From Desulfomonilaceae bacterium (GTDB lineage: Bacteria; Desulfobacterota; Desulfomonilia; Desulfomonilales; Desulfomonilaceae): a DNA stretch of 64,000 nt. The stretch lies in contig JBAZSD010000022.1 in assembly GCA_041662605.1 (NCBI GenBank), positions 1-64,000 of the forward strand, read 5' to 3'. Below the pieces are notes generated by a model that saw nothing but the letters and a program-made list of their open reading frames with translations, made no database searches and was not told where the DNA came from. The position numbers and the translations under genes were made by a program. Below, one piece after another: positions 9,047-17,961 of the stretch. How positions within the stretch are numbered: the stretch's first letter is position 1; every line of letters begins with the position of its first letter.

Positions 9047-11074
9047 TCAAATTTCCGGACTTGTAGTCCCTTGGCGCTTTTGTTGAGGCGTCTTCGAACT
9101 TTTTTGGCCACTCTTTTCAAAGAAGGCTTTCACAGCTTTTAAGGACCGAGTCAAGGGACTTTTGTGGAGACTTTCAAAAAAGATCTTCCCGTAGCTCTTG
9201 GAGAGGATCCTTGTGTCCATTACACATAGGGCTCCGTGATCGTTCCGGGTTCTAATCAACCTTCCCAGCCCCTGCTTCAGGGAGATCGCCGCCATCGGGA
9301 CCTGCAAAAGGAAAAAGGCGTTTTTTCCGGCTGATCTCAGCAAATCGACCCTCGTAGCTAGAATAGGATCATCCGGAGGCGCAAAAGGCAATCGATCAAT
9401 GATGACGCATGACAGCGCCTCTCCCTGGACATCAACACCTTCCCAGAAGGATGCCGTGCCAAAAAGAACCGCGCCTTCGCTTGCCCTGAATTCTTCGAGC
9501 AGTTTCGTTTTTGGTTTTGTGCCCTGAAGCAGAAGAGGAAAAGGCAGCTTGCCTTTCAGGTCCTGAAAAACCTTTTCCATATTCCTGTTAGACGTGAATA
9601 GGGCAAAGGCTCTCCCTCTTGAAACTGAAAGTATTTCACCAATCGCCTTGGATAAAGCAGTAGCGAATTGATCCGAATTGGGTTCCGGAATGGACTCTGG
9701 AACGTAAAACAAGGTCTGTTTTGAATAATCGAAAGGACAATCCAAGATTCGTTCTTTCGGAGACAAGTCGCCGTTCAAACCAACGCTGGACTTAAAATAG
9801 GAGAATGAACCTCTGGTTGCGAGTGTGGCTGATGTGAATACAACACCGGGAATCTTCTCGTAAAGCCTGACTTGAAGGGATCGCCCTATTTCGATTGGAC
9901 ATGCGTGAGCCATAACAGTTCTATCTCTTTTTTCCGCCCATGTCGCGAAATCCCCGTTGGAAACGGGACCGAAAATCGTTTCCAACTCAATCCTTAAATC
10001 CTGGGTTCTTTGAGCTAGATTCTTCATTTCTTCGTTGGATTTCAAAAGCCCTGATATCATAGAGAATAGGCTGTTGAGGGTTTGGCTCACTTGCGCTAGA
10101 GACTCTGCTACTCGATGATCAGTAGGGTCTATCCTGATCTTCTGGCCGGGAATTTCATCAAAAATCCCGAATAGATGCTTCCCGTGGTCTTCTAATCTTC
10201 GAAGTTCCTTCTCAAATTTTTCCTCGGTTACGTCGCTTTGCGCTAACTGGAATCTGAAGTCTCTAGCGTACTTTCTAATTTTATAAAATCCGGAATGGAA
10301 GCCAAAGTGTTGCGTCACGGCTTCTTCGAATCCATGAGCCTCATCGACTATGAGAGCGTCAAAACGAGGAATCACTTCTCCACGGCCGGTCGCGCGGACA
10401 GCCAGGTCTGAAGCCAGAAGGCTATGATTGACAACCAGCAGGTCTACCTCCGCGGCTTTAGATCTCATTTTCTGAACAAAACATCGTTCAAAATCAAAAC
10501 AATTTCGCCCCAAACAGGTTTCTGTGGTCGAACATATTTCAGACCAAAGCTGGCTTTCATCAGGCAGGTTTTCCAACTCAGCTCGATCTCCGTCTCCTTT
10601 GGAGCAAGTTACCTGATACCATTCAATAATTTTTTCGAGAAGTTTCTCCTCCCATTGTTCGTAAAAGCTAGGCTGTCGAAGAAAGTTCTTGAATCTTTGA
10701 TGACAGATGAAATTCCCGCGCCCCTTGAGCAAAGCAGACTGAAGTCCGGGAAAGACCCGCTCTTTGACAAAGGGGATATCTTTGAAAAAAAGCTGCTCTT
10801 GGAGGTTTTTTGTCCCGGTCGATACAGCTACTCTTTTACCGCTCAACCCTATCGCCACAAGGTAAGCCAGGGTTTTTCCTGTCCCTGTTGGAGCTTCCAC
10901 GATCAGAGTATCTTCGGCCATCAGGGCCGAAAGGACCTCCTCAGCCATGGCGACCTGTTGCTCCCGGTATTCATATCCCTGGATCGCCTCGGCCAGTACG
11001 CCTTTCGGTCCCAAAACAGCTTCGATCCTGTCTCTGAAATGCTCTGAAGATTTGTTCAAAATAGTTGTTTCCAA
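9047..11074 (-). CDS. dinG: DinG/YoaA-type ATP-dependent DNA helicase
   Basis: A 675-residue superfamily 2 helicase of the XPD/DinG group. Visible motifs are Walker A in EAPTGTGKTLAYL, cysteines typical of the Fe-S domain (Cys in GNFICHQ, then TCLGRNCFDFERC), the DEAH box in LIVDEAHGFE, motif III-like FTSATL, and the C-terminal motif VI QGLGRLIRTRNDHG. Such enzymes unwind DNA 5'-3' at replication-repair junctions. The start is a TTG without a clear ribosome site; no better one precedes the conserved region. The gene lies 28 bp after a CbiA gene and abuts mlaE, an unusual setting for a repair helicase. Confidence 0.92.
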   Translation of the reverse strand: METTILNKSSEHFRDRIEAVLGPKGVLAEAIQGYEYREQQVAMAEEVLSALMAEDTLIVEAPTGTGKTLAYLVAIGLSGKRVAVSTGTKNLQEQLFFKDIPFVKERVFPGLQSALLKGRGNFICHQRFKNFLRQPSFYEQWEEKLLEKIIEWYQVTCSKGDGDRAELENLPDESQLWSEICSTTETCLGRNCFDFERCFVQKMRSKAAEVDLLVVNHSLLASDLAVRATGRGEVIPRFDALIVDEAHGFEEAVTQHFGFHSGFYKIRKYARDFRFQLAQSDVTEEKFEKELRRLEDHGKHLFGIFDEIPGQKIRIDPTDHRVAESLAQVSQTLNSLFSMISGLLKSNEEMKNLAQRTQDLRIELETIFGPVSNGDFATWAEKRDRTVMAHACPIEIGRSLQVRLYEKIPGVVFTSATLATRGSFSYFKSSVGLNGDLSPKERILDCPFDYSKQTLFYVPESIPEPNSDQFATALSKAIGEILSVSRGRAFALFTSNRNMEKVFQDLKGKLPFPLLLQGTKPKTKLLEEFRASEGAVLFGTASFWEGVDVQGEALSCVIIDRLPFAPPDDPILATRVDLLRSAGKNAFFLLQVPMAAISLKQGLGRLIRTRNDHGALCVMDTRILSKSYGKIFFESLHKSPLTRSLKAVKAFFEKSGQKSSKTPQQKRQGTTSPEI

Positions 11075-11102
11075 TCAGTGAAATTGTTCAACACGACGCT
11101 TT

Positions 11103-12515
11103 TTATTGTCCACTTTTGTTTCCCACCCGGGTCTTATGATAAGTTGACGCCACCTTCAAAATGCTCTTCGCCCACTCAGGCGCTCCCAACGCATGCAAAT
11201 GTAGATAAGTCCCTAAGGCGTTGTTCTTGAAAATGCCGTCGAATGAGCCTGTGATTCCATGACCCCTCGTGACCTTAAAAGCGTATGAGTTGGAGTCAGG
11301 ATTTTCGGAACAGATGTATGAATAGTGAAACTCGTGTCCGCTCAGGACCGTTCCGAGAGGAAAAAATGGATTAGGAGCGATCACCTGAACAGTCATGTAT
11401 CCATGACCCTGTGGCTTCCTTTCGAGGACTGTCGCAACGTCAAAAACTCCAACCATCGGGTAGGCCGAACTGTCAATTATGAGTTCTTTAGCGAGGTACA
11501 TCAAGCCGCCACATTCTGCGTATACAGGCAAACCGGAATTCACGGCATTGTACAACGATTCCTTGAAAACCGTGTTCTGGGCCAATCGCTCGGCATGCGT
11601 CTCGGGAAACCCTCCTCCAATGTAAAGAGCGTCCAAATCCGGGATCGGTTGGGCTTCAAGGGCCGTTATCTCCTGTAGTTGGGCTCCTGTCGCTTCCAAA
11701 GCTTCCAGATTTTCCGGATAATAAAACTGGAAGGCCGAATCCCTTAGCACACCAATCCTCAGATTGACATGATCCGGGTCGATTTCCGGCTCAGGGCTCA
11801 TCAAACCCGAACAATGCAAGGGGGCCGCCGAATTCGCCAATGCCAATAAGGCGTCCAGGTTTATATGAGACTCCGCGACATTGGCGGCTTCTTCAATCAG
11901 AGTGTTAGCGCCGGAATGTTCAAAAAGCGGCAGCAAGCCCAAATGTCTCTGCGGGAAATTGTCCATCGACATCTTGTTAACAGACCCAATGACAGGGATT
12001 GAACAATAATTTTCGATAGAATCCCGAAGAGTTTTTTCGTGTCGAGATCCAGCGACCCTATTAAGGATTACCGCCGTTAATGAACAATCAGGGTCAAGCA
12101 ACTTGCATCCAAGCACAAGAGCGGCGGCCGTTCTGGTCATCTTGGAAGCGTCAACGATCAAGACCACAGGAGTCGCCAACATTTTGGCCAGTTCAGCCGA
12201 ACTGTATTCCCCGGAAGCGCTGACCCCGTCGAATAATCCCCTGTTGCCCTCGATTATGGCGATGTCATGGCGTGTAGCCCTTGAAATAAATGAAGCGGTC
12301 AGAGTTTCCTTGTCAAACAGGTATGCATCAAGATTGTAACATTCTGATTGGGCCGCTTTCCCCAACCAGCCGGCGTCAATATAATCCGGCCCTTTTTTGA
12401 AGGCTGCTACGGATAAACCTCTCCTTCGCAACGCAGCGGTTATTCCGATTGTTAATAAGGTTTTTCCTGCTCCGCCCCGCAGAGCGGCTAACATTAGCCT
12501 GGGAATTTTCTGCAT
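11103..12515 (-). CDS. cbiA: Cobyrinate a,c-diamide synthase family (CbiA/DsrN), copy 2
   Basis: The protein has an N-terminal P-loop synthetase domain (LRGGAGKTLLTIG; FKKGPDYIDAGWL) and a C-terminal class I glutamine amidotransferase domain with the catalytic Cys in PVYAECGGLMYLA and the GHEFHYS motif. CbiA uses ATP and glutamine to amidate cobyrinate side chains. In sulfate reducers a relative, DsrN, is thought to amidate the siroheme of sulfite reductase. The gene is 3 bp downstream of a clearly paralogous gene and 290-odd codons of both can be aligned by eye. Which of the two serves B12 and which serves siroheme cannot be told from the sequence. Confidence 0.9.
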   Translation of the reverse strand: MQKIPRLMLAALRGGAGKTLLTIGITAALRRRGLSVAAFKKGPDYIDAGWLGKAAQSECYNLDAYLFDKETLTASFISRATRHDIAIIEGNRGLFDGVSASGEYSSAELAKMLATPVVLIVDASKMTRTAAALVLGCKLLDPDCSLTAVILNRVAGSRHEKTLRDSIENYCSIPVIGSVNKMSMDNFPQRHLGLLPLFEHSGANTLIEEAANVAESHINLDALLALANSAAPLHCSGLMSPEPEIDPDHVNLRIGVLRDSAFQFYYPENLEALEATGAQLQEITALEAQPIPDLDALYIGGGFPETHAERLAQNTVFKESLYNAVNSGLPVYAECGGLMYLAKELIIDSSAYPMVGVFDVATVLERKPQGHGYMTVQVIAPNPFFPLGTVLSGHEFHYSYICSENPDSNSYAFKVTRGHGITGSFDGIFKNNALGTYLHLHALGAPEWAKSILKVASTYHKTRVGNKSGQ

Positions 12516-12518
12516 GTC

Positions 12519-13919
12519 TTACGTGTTAATCTCCTGGGCCGTATGAAACGCCCGCGCTTTTCGAACCACTGCGTCAGCCCAGGCAGGTTCACCTAGAGCA
12601 TGAACATGAGCGTAAGTTCCGAGAGCGTTCTTGACTTGCAGTCCGTCATGGGCGCCATCAACCCCATGTCCCCTCAGAACGTCGAAAGGCCAGGATTGTT
12701 GATCATTATGGTCCAGTATCATTGTTGAATAATGAAACTCATGTCCCCGGAGCAATTGACCTTGACCAAAATAAGCGTTTGACGACCGTGCCCTAAGTTC
12801 CACATACCCCAGCCCCTGGGGTCTTTTGTTTAAAACAGAGCTTGCCGGGAAAATTCCTGCCATTGGAAACTCGTTGTTATCAACCACCAGTTTTTTGGCC
12901 AGGAACATAAGTCCACCACACTCCGCGTAAACAGGTCCTCCAAGCTCCACAAAAACTCTGACTGAATCCTTGAACACCAGGTTGTCAGCGAGTCTTTGCG
13001 CATTGGTTTCCGGAAACCCTCCTCCTATATACAAACCGTCGACATTTGGAAGAGGTTTTGATTCGAGGGCGCTTATTTCTATAATATCCGCGCCTCGGGA
13101 AGTTAAAGCCTCTATGTTTTCCGGATAGTAAAACTGGAACGCTGAATCCCTAAAGACACCTATTCGTACACGTGGATACAAAGAAATATTTTCTTTGTCT
13201 TTTTGATCGGATGGCGGATTAAAAAGATTCTCCGCTTGTTGGGCGATTCTTTGTATTTGATCCAAATCAAGACTGTTCTCCGCTATGCTTGCTGCTTCCT
13301 CTACAAAGGCTTTTGCCGCCGGATGTTCTTGAATGGGCAACAGGCCCAAATGTCTCTGGGGAAAATTCTTCAGCATCATGGCTGGAACAACTCCAACGAC
13401 CGGAATAGCGCTGACCCGTTGTATAGATTCTCTAACAACTTTTTCGTGCCTGGTTCCCCTGATTCGGTTTAGAATTATTCCTTCAACGCGTAATTCGGGG
13501 TCAAATTCCTGACAGCCCTTTATAAGGGCTGCAGTTGTCCCTGTCATTTTCATGCAATCAATGATGATCACTGTTGGGCTTCGCAAGAGTTTGGCCAATT
13601 CTGCGCTGCTGAACGAGCCCTGGCTGTCCGTCCCGTCGAAGACACCTCTATTACCTTCAATTATCGCTACGTCTGAATTCCCGGATCTTGTTCCGAAAGA
13701 ATTTAACACAACGTCCGGAGAGAACAGATATTGATCCAGATTATAACAAGGCCGACCCGCCGCCATACTGAGCCACCCGGCGTCAATGTAATCAGGTCCT
13801 TTCTTGAACACACTTATAGAAAGGCCTCTTTTGCGTAACGCGGCCGTCAACCCCACAGTTATCAGAGTTTTACCTGAACCCCCTTTAAGGGCGGCCAGGA
13901 GAATACGGGGAATATTCAT
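12519..13919 (-). CDS. cbiA: Cobyrinate a,c-diamide synthase family (CbiA/DsrN), copy 1
   Basis: This copy has the same architecture as its downstream twin: P-loop domain (LKGGSGKTLITVG, FKKGPDYIDAGWL), central IIEGNRGVFDG motif, and a glutaminase domain with nucleophile Cys in PVYAECGGLMFLA and GHEFHYS. All catalytic landmarks are kept in both copies, so both are probably active. It is the copy nearer the divergent dsrABD operon, which makes it the slightly better candidate for DsrN, the siroheme amidase; this is inference from position. It starts at ATG 13919, 24 bp after the stop of the upstream unknown gene. Confidence 0.9.
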   Translation of the reverse strand: MNIPRILLAALKGGSGKTLITVGLTAALRKRGLSISVFKKGPDYIDAGWLSMAAGRPCYNLDQYLFSPDVVLNSFGTRSGNSDVAIIEGNRGVFDGTDSQGSFSSAELAKLLRSPTVIIIDCMKMTGTTAALIKGCQEFDPELRVEGIILNRIRGTRHEKVVRESIQRVSAIPVVGVVPAMMLKNFPQRHLGLLPIQEHPAAKAFVEEAASIAENSLDLDQIQRIAQQAENLFNPPSDQKDKENISLYPRVRIGVFRDSAFQFYYPENIEALTSRGADIIEISALESKPLPNVDGLYIGGGFPETNAQRLADNLVFKDSVRVFVELGGPVYAECGGLMFLAKKLVVDNNEFPMAGIFPASSVLNKRPQGLGYVELRARSSNAYFGQGQLLRGHEFHYSTMILDHNDQQSWPFDVLRGHGVDGAHDGLQVKNALGTYAHVHALGEPAWADAVVRKARAFHTAQEINT

Positions 13920-13943
13920 TTTGCAACAATAAAGTTCCAGTTC

Positions 13944-15230
13944 CTAGGGAATTTGGTCTCCAGTCAAAAAGCTTTGGCAATTTTGATACACATCAAAGAT
14001 ATGATCAACCAGATTACTCTCTATAATCTTAAAATCAGAGGCTTTGTGATTGTACGATTCCAGAGTCTCAGCAAAAATTCCTGCCCACTCCTGTACCGTC
14101 AGGCGTCGCATGCTTTTGATAAATTCATTTATGAACGAATTTCCTGTGTCTTCCCGTAGTTTTTTTAGCGCCAAAGCATCGAGAAAGCCCTTCAGAACCG
14201 GGGCCACAAATTGCCTCGAAAGCCAGACCAGCTCGCCTGTGCCATCAATCCGGTCGAGCCTTGATCGAACACTCAGGTTAGCAAAGAAAAATATCAGAGC
14301 TTGAGTAACGCTTTTTTCTGAATCCTTGTTGAAGGTAATTCTGCTTTCGTATTGTCTGACTGTGATCAGTTTTACATCCGGCTCCGGACGCAACCTGGCG
14401 ATAAAATCGCCGGCCGCCAGATGCCAAGGGTAGATCTCCCGGAAACCGCCGGGATCAAAAAAACAACTCAGGATATAAGAGACTTTTTCAATAAGCAATA
14501 ATGCGACAGGAAGTTTGAATTTCTCATAACCGTTTTCCGTGTCCCACAGAATAAAATCATCCGTGGAGACGTTTTTGGGCTCGGTTACATGGAATTCGTG
14601 GTATCCTCGAAACCACTCTGCCAGAAAAATCGAATTGGGGGCCAGGCCGTCGCTTGGTTCTGAATCATGGGGCAGATTCATGAAGAAAACTTCAGGCAAG
14701 AACTTAGTTTCATTTATAGAACCTAATTCTTTCAACAGGAAAAAATCCTTTTCTATTCTTGACAAGCCTCTTTCCGTCAATGCTACGTTGGCGACAAACC
14801 AGTAATCCTGGTTTTTGGCGTGAACCCTCACGGAAGCTGGGAAATAATCCGCTCCACGTTTTTCAGCCACCAGATCTATCGAAGAAATTTTGTCACTACG
14901 TCCGCTTTTATATGAAACCAGTTTCTGAATTTGACTCAAATTCTTGAGAACAAAGGTTTGTATTCCGTCCATATAGGCTTTGTATGTGACCTCATTTTTT
15001 TTGTCATAGGGCAAGAGTTCATCTTTAGTCAAGGGGATGGTTTGTTGTAGATCCGACGAATCGAAGACCCGATCTTTTCCGTCGGGGGCTGAATACATTA
15101 AACAAAAAGCTGGAGGGCAAAGGGACATTTCATTCGCCTGTTTGGGCTGACACGACAAGTTGGATATGATTTTTCGAGACTGCCGGCTCGTGACATCAGA
15201 CCGCATAAGAGTTTGCTTGTCAACTCCCAC
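13944..15230 (-). CDS. Unknown protein, possible pseudokinase-like fold, divergent from dsrA
   Basis: I do not firmly recognise this 428-residue soluble protein. Parts recall an aminoglycoside-phosphotransferase or SidJ-like kinase fold: an N-lobe-like stretch ending in a strand (YWFVANVALTERG) where a Lys would be expected, a helix IEKDFFLLKELG, and a C-lobe segment YPWHLAAGDFIARL followed by VKLITVRQYE at the place of the catalytic and metal-binding loops. The usual HxDxxxxN residues are not all present, so it may be a pseudokinase. No signal peptide or membrane segment is seen. It leads the run containing the CbiA pair and is divergent from dsrA by about 290 bp. The start is uncertain: GTG 15230, ATG 15206 and ATG 15128 are all possible. 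Confidence 0.7.
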   Translation of the reverse strand: MGVDKQTLMRSDVTSRQSRKIISNLSCQPKQANEMSLCPPAFCLMYSAPDGKDRVFDSSDLQQTIPLTKDELLPYDKKNEVTYKAYMDGIQTFVLKNLSQIQKLVSYKSGRSDKISSIDLVAEKRGADYFPASVRVHAKNQDYWFVANVALTERGLSRIEKDFFLLKELGSINETKFLPEVFFMNLPHDSEPSDGLAPNSIFLAEWFRGYHEFHVTEPKNVSTDDFILWDTENGYEKFKLPVALLLIEKVSYILSCFFDPGGFREIYPWHLAAGDFIARLRPEPDVKLITVRQYESRITFNKDSEKSVTQALIFFFANLSVRSRLDRIDGTGELVWLSRQFVAPVLKGFLDALALKKLREDTGNSFINEFIKSMRRLTVQEWAGIFAETLESYNHKASDFKIIESNLVDHIFDVYQNCQSFLTGDQIP

Positions 15231-15388
15231 AAATTGCCATAAGATTCGCGATGTAATATACCTGTGATCTTGTTATTTACTAAAACTGTTGGGATTTTTT
15301 TCTTGACTTGATCTTATCATTTGCATTAGATTTTTAAGAATCTTCAATTCGGTGGCCTTTTTCATCCATGCTTAATAAATTCGCCGGT

Positions 15389-15416
15389 TTGACCAAATTT
15401 TAATGAGCTTTATGAG
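15389..15416 (+). promoter_or_regulatory. Candidate sigma70-type promoter of dsrABD
   Basis: TTGACC at 15389-15394 and TATGAG at 15411-15416 are separated by 16 nt and stand about 100 bp before the dsrA start codon. A second, weaker pair is TTGACT (15303-15308) with TAGATT (15327-15332), 18 nt apart. Both are by-eye matches, and the region also has to hold a promoter for the divergent minus-strand run. Confidence 0.35.
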
Positions 15417-15424
15417 CTTGAACA

Positions 15425-15446
15425 GTCGGGTATGCCGACGTTTTTT
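15425..15446 (+). terminator. Hairpin plus T-run in the dsrA leader
   Basis: A perfect 5-bp GC-rich stem (GTCGG 15425-15429, CCGAC 15435-15439, 5-nt loop) is followed within two bases by six T residues (15441-15446). It resembles a short intrinsic terminator and lies between the candidate promoter and dsrA, so it could be an attenuator or a 5' stabilising hairpin. Confidence 0.4.
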
Positions 15447-15517
15447 ATTTGTGGCTACCAGAATAGATCACGATTACTCGAAGCGCAGAAGACCCAAGTA
15501 GAGAGGAGGAACCTTTA

Positions 15518-16807
15518 ATGGGAAAACGCAATACCCCTATGCTTGATGAGTTGGAAAAGGGGCCGTGGCCTAGCTTTGTATCTGATATCAAGCAGCAGGC
15601 GGAAAAAGGAAAACACATTCTCAAAGAAGCCCCCGCAGATTTGTTAGGGGTTATGGAATTGTCCTACGTGGATAAGGTTACCCACTGGAAGCATGGTGGC
15701 ATCGTAGGCGTATTTGGATATGGCGGTGGAATCATTGGTCGTTACTGTGACCAACCACAGGCGTTTCCCGGTGTGGCTCACTTCCACACTGTTCGCGTCA
15801 ATCAACCATCCAGCAAATTTTACACCACAAAATTTCTCAGAAGCCTTTGTGAACTTTGGGAAAAACATGGTAGTGGCCTGACGAATATGCACGGGTCCAC
15901 GGGCGACATCGTGTTCCTGGGCACGACTACGGATCATCTCGAGCCCTTATTCTTCGAAATGACCCACGAGTTAAATCAGGATCTAGGTGGTTCAGGATCA
16001 AACCTCAGAACGCCAGAGTGCTGTTTAGGGCAGTCCCGATGCGAATTCGCGTGCTATGACACTCAGGAAGCCTGCGATAACCTGACTCATGAATATCAGG
16101 ATGAACTTCATCGCCCGGCGTTTCCTTACAAGTTTAAATTCAAGTTCGACGGTTGTCCCAACGGTTGCGTGGCGTCCATCGCCCGTTCCGACATGTCTTT
16201 TATCGGGACATGGAGAGATGACATCCGTATAGATCAGGCCGCCGTAAAAGCGTATGTGGGGGGCGAATTCGCTCCTAACGCCGGCGCCTATTCCGGAAGA
16301 GATTGGGGCAAATTCGACATTCAAAAAGAAGTTATAGATCGTTGCCCAACAAATTGCATGAGCTGGGACGGGTCAAAGCTTGAAATCAACAACAGGGAAT
16401 GTGTCCGCTGCATGCATTGCCTCAATGTTATGCCCAGAGCCTTGAGAAAAGGTCTGGATACCGGCGCGTCAATACTGTTCGGCGCCAAAGCCCCGATCCT
16501 GGAAGGCGCTCAGATGTCCACTCTGACCGTGCCTTTCATAAAAATGGAATCCCCCTTTGATGAAGCAAAAGAGCTTGTAGAAAAAGTCTGGGATTGGTGG
16601 ATGGAAGAAGGCAAGAACCGTGAGCGTCTTGGTGAATTGATTCAAAGGAAATCCTTCCAGGAGTTCCTGAGAGTCTGCGAACTTGATCCTGATCCAAGGA
16701 TGGTTGATGAGCCAAGATCCAACCCATACATTTTCTGGAAAGAAGAAGAGGTCGAGGGCGGATGGACCCGAGATATCGACGCTTTCCGAGCGAAACATCA
16801 GAGGTAA
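15518..16807 (+). CDS. dsrA: Dissimilatory sulfite reductase, alpha subunit
   Basis: DsrA pairs with DsrB in the alpha2-beta2 enzyme that reduces sulfite in the cytoplasm, the last part of sulfate respiration. The siroheme/4Fe-4S ligands are visible as Cys169 and Cys175 (five residues between) and Cys213 and Cys217 (in GCPNGC). A ferredoxin-like insert supplies a second cluster through Cys280, Cys295, Cys298 and Cys301. Length (429) is normal for the family. ATG 15518 has GAGGAGGA 7 nt upstream, a strong ribosome site fitting an abundant protein. It is the first gene of dsrA-dsrB-dsrD. The reductive, bacterial type is supported by the linked dsrD. Confidence 0.98.
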   Translation: MGKRNTPMLDELEKGPWPSFVSDIKQQAEKGKHILKEAPADLLGVMELSYVDKVTHWKHGGIVGVFGYGGGIIGRYCDQPQAFPGVAHFHTVRVNQPSSKFYTTKFLRSLCELWEKHGSGLTNMHGSTGDIVFLGTTTDHLEPLFFEMTHELNQDLGGSGSNLRTPECCLGQSRCEFACYDTQEACDNLTHEYQDELHRPAFPYKFKFKFDGCPNGCVASIARSDMSFIGTWRDDIRIDQAAVKAYVGGEFAPNAGAYSGRDWGKFDIQKEVIDRCPTNCMSWDGSKLEINNRECVRCMHCLNVMPRALRKGLDTGASILFGAKAPILEGAQMSTLTVPFIKMESPFDEAKELVEKVWDWWMEEGKNRERLGELIQRKSFQEFLRVCELDPDPRMVDEPRSNPYIFWKEEEVEGGWTRDIDAFRAKHQR

Positions 16808-16822
16808 AGGGAGGTCAACAAG

Positions 16823-17941
16823 ATGCCTTACGATCCCAAAGAACCGTTGAAAGATAGAATTACTGATATTGGCCCCAGACATTATGGGGAGTTTCTGCCG
16901 CCTGTCATTAAGAATAACAAGGGCAAGTGGCTGTATCATGAGATTCCACAACCTGGCGTGCTCGTTCACGTAGCCGAATCCGGAGAAAAGATCTTCTCGG
17001 TCCGCGTTGGCGGCTGCCGGTTGATGAGCGTTGAGCACCTCAAAGAGATCTGTGACATAGCCGACAAGTATTGTGACGGGTACCTGAGATTCACCACGAG
17101 AAATAACATAGAGTTCCTCGTCCAGGATGAATCAAAGCTTAAACCGTTGATCGACGATCTCAAAAGCCGTAAGTTCGAGGGTGGTTCGAATAAATTCCCG
17201 ATTGGTGGAACTGGAGCCGGCGTTACCAATATAGTTCACACCCAGGGTTGGGCTCACTGCCATACACCTGCAATCGACGCTTCCGGTGTAGTGAAAGCGG
17301 TCATGGACGGAATTTATGACCAGTTCGGCAGCATGAAACTACCGGCGCCTGTGCGCGTGTCTCTGGCCTGCTGCCTCAACATGTGTGGCGCAGTCCATTG
17401 TTCTGATATCGCCATCCTAGGGATCCACAGAAAACCACCTATGGTGGATAGTGAGTGGATCGACAAACTCTGCGAACTGCCTCTTGCTATCGCCGCATGT
17501 CCTACCGGCGCCATTAAGCCGGCAAAAACAGCGGATGGGAAGAAGTCCCTGGAAGTCAACGCAGAACGATGCATGTTCTGTGGAAACTGCTACACTATGT
17601 GCGCGGCCATGCCGTTGGCCGATGAAGTTGGAAGTGGAATCGCCATTCTTGTTGGTGGTAAATTGTCCAACCGTATGACCAAACCTAAATTCTCCAAAGT
17701 TGTTATTCCTTTTATTCCAAACGAACCCCCAAGATGGCCTACAACCGTCGCGGCGGTTAAAAACATTCTCGATGTCTACTCTAAAGACGCTCGTAAGTAT
17801 GAGCGCCTCGGTGACTGGGCGGAAAGAATTGGTTGGGAAAGATTCTTTGAGAAAACCAACATCCCATTTACCCACCACTTGATTGATGATTATCGTTTCG
17901 CTTACACCACGTGGCGGCAATCGACCCAGTTTAAGTTTTAA
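16823..17941 (+). CDS. dsrB: Dissimilatory sulfite reductase, beta subunit
   Basis: DsrB contributes the catalytically active siroheme site in the DsrAB dimer. Cluster ligands are Cys146 (in WAHCHT) and the ACCLNMCG motif (Cys183, Cys184, Cys188). The ferredoxin domain has Cys226 plus CMFCGNCYTMC (Cys250, 253, 256, 260), matching family members. At 372 residues it is full length. The gene follows dsrA by 15 bp with a GGGAGGT ribosome site, so the subunits are made together. Nothing in the sequence suggests loss of function. Confidence 0.98.
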   Translation: MPYDPKEPLKDRITDIGPRHYGEFLPPVIKNNKGKWLYHEIPQPGVLVHVAESGEKIFSVRVGGCRLMSVEHLKEICDIADKYCDGYLRFTTRNNIEFLVQDESKLKPLIDDLKSRKFEGGSNKFPIGGTGAGVTNIVHTQGWAHCHTPAIDASGVVKAVMDGIYDQFGSMKLPAPVRVSLACCLNMCGAVHCSDIAILGIHRKPPMVDSEWIDKLCELPLAIAACPTGAIKPAKTADGKKSLEVNAERCMFCGNCYTMCAAMPLADEVGSGIAILVGGKLSNRMTKPKFSKVVIPFIPNEPPRWPTTVAAVKNILDVYSKDARKYERLGDWAERIGWERFFEKTNIPFTHHLIDDYRFAYTTWRQSTQFKF

Positions 17942-17961
17942 TCGGTGTAAAGGAGCTTTCC

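Noticed and set aside
10424..11047. 207-codon frame opposite the helicase gene
   Set aside because: It is a shadow of dinG with no family match.
16469..17038. 189-codon frame antisense to dsrA/dsrB
   Set aside because: It overlaps two certain genes, has no recognisable motif and no ribosome site.
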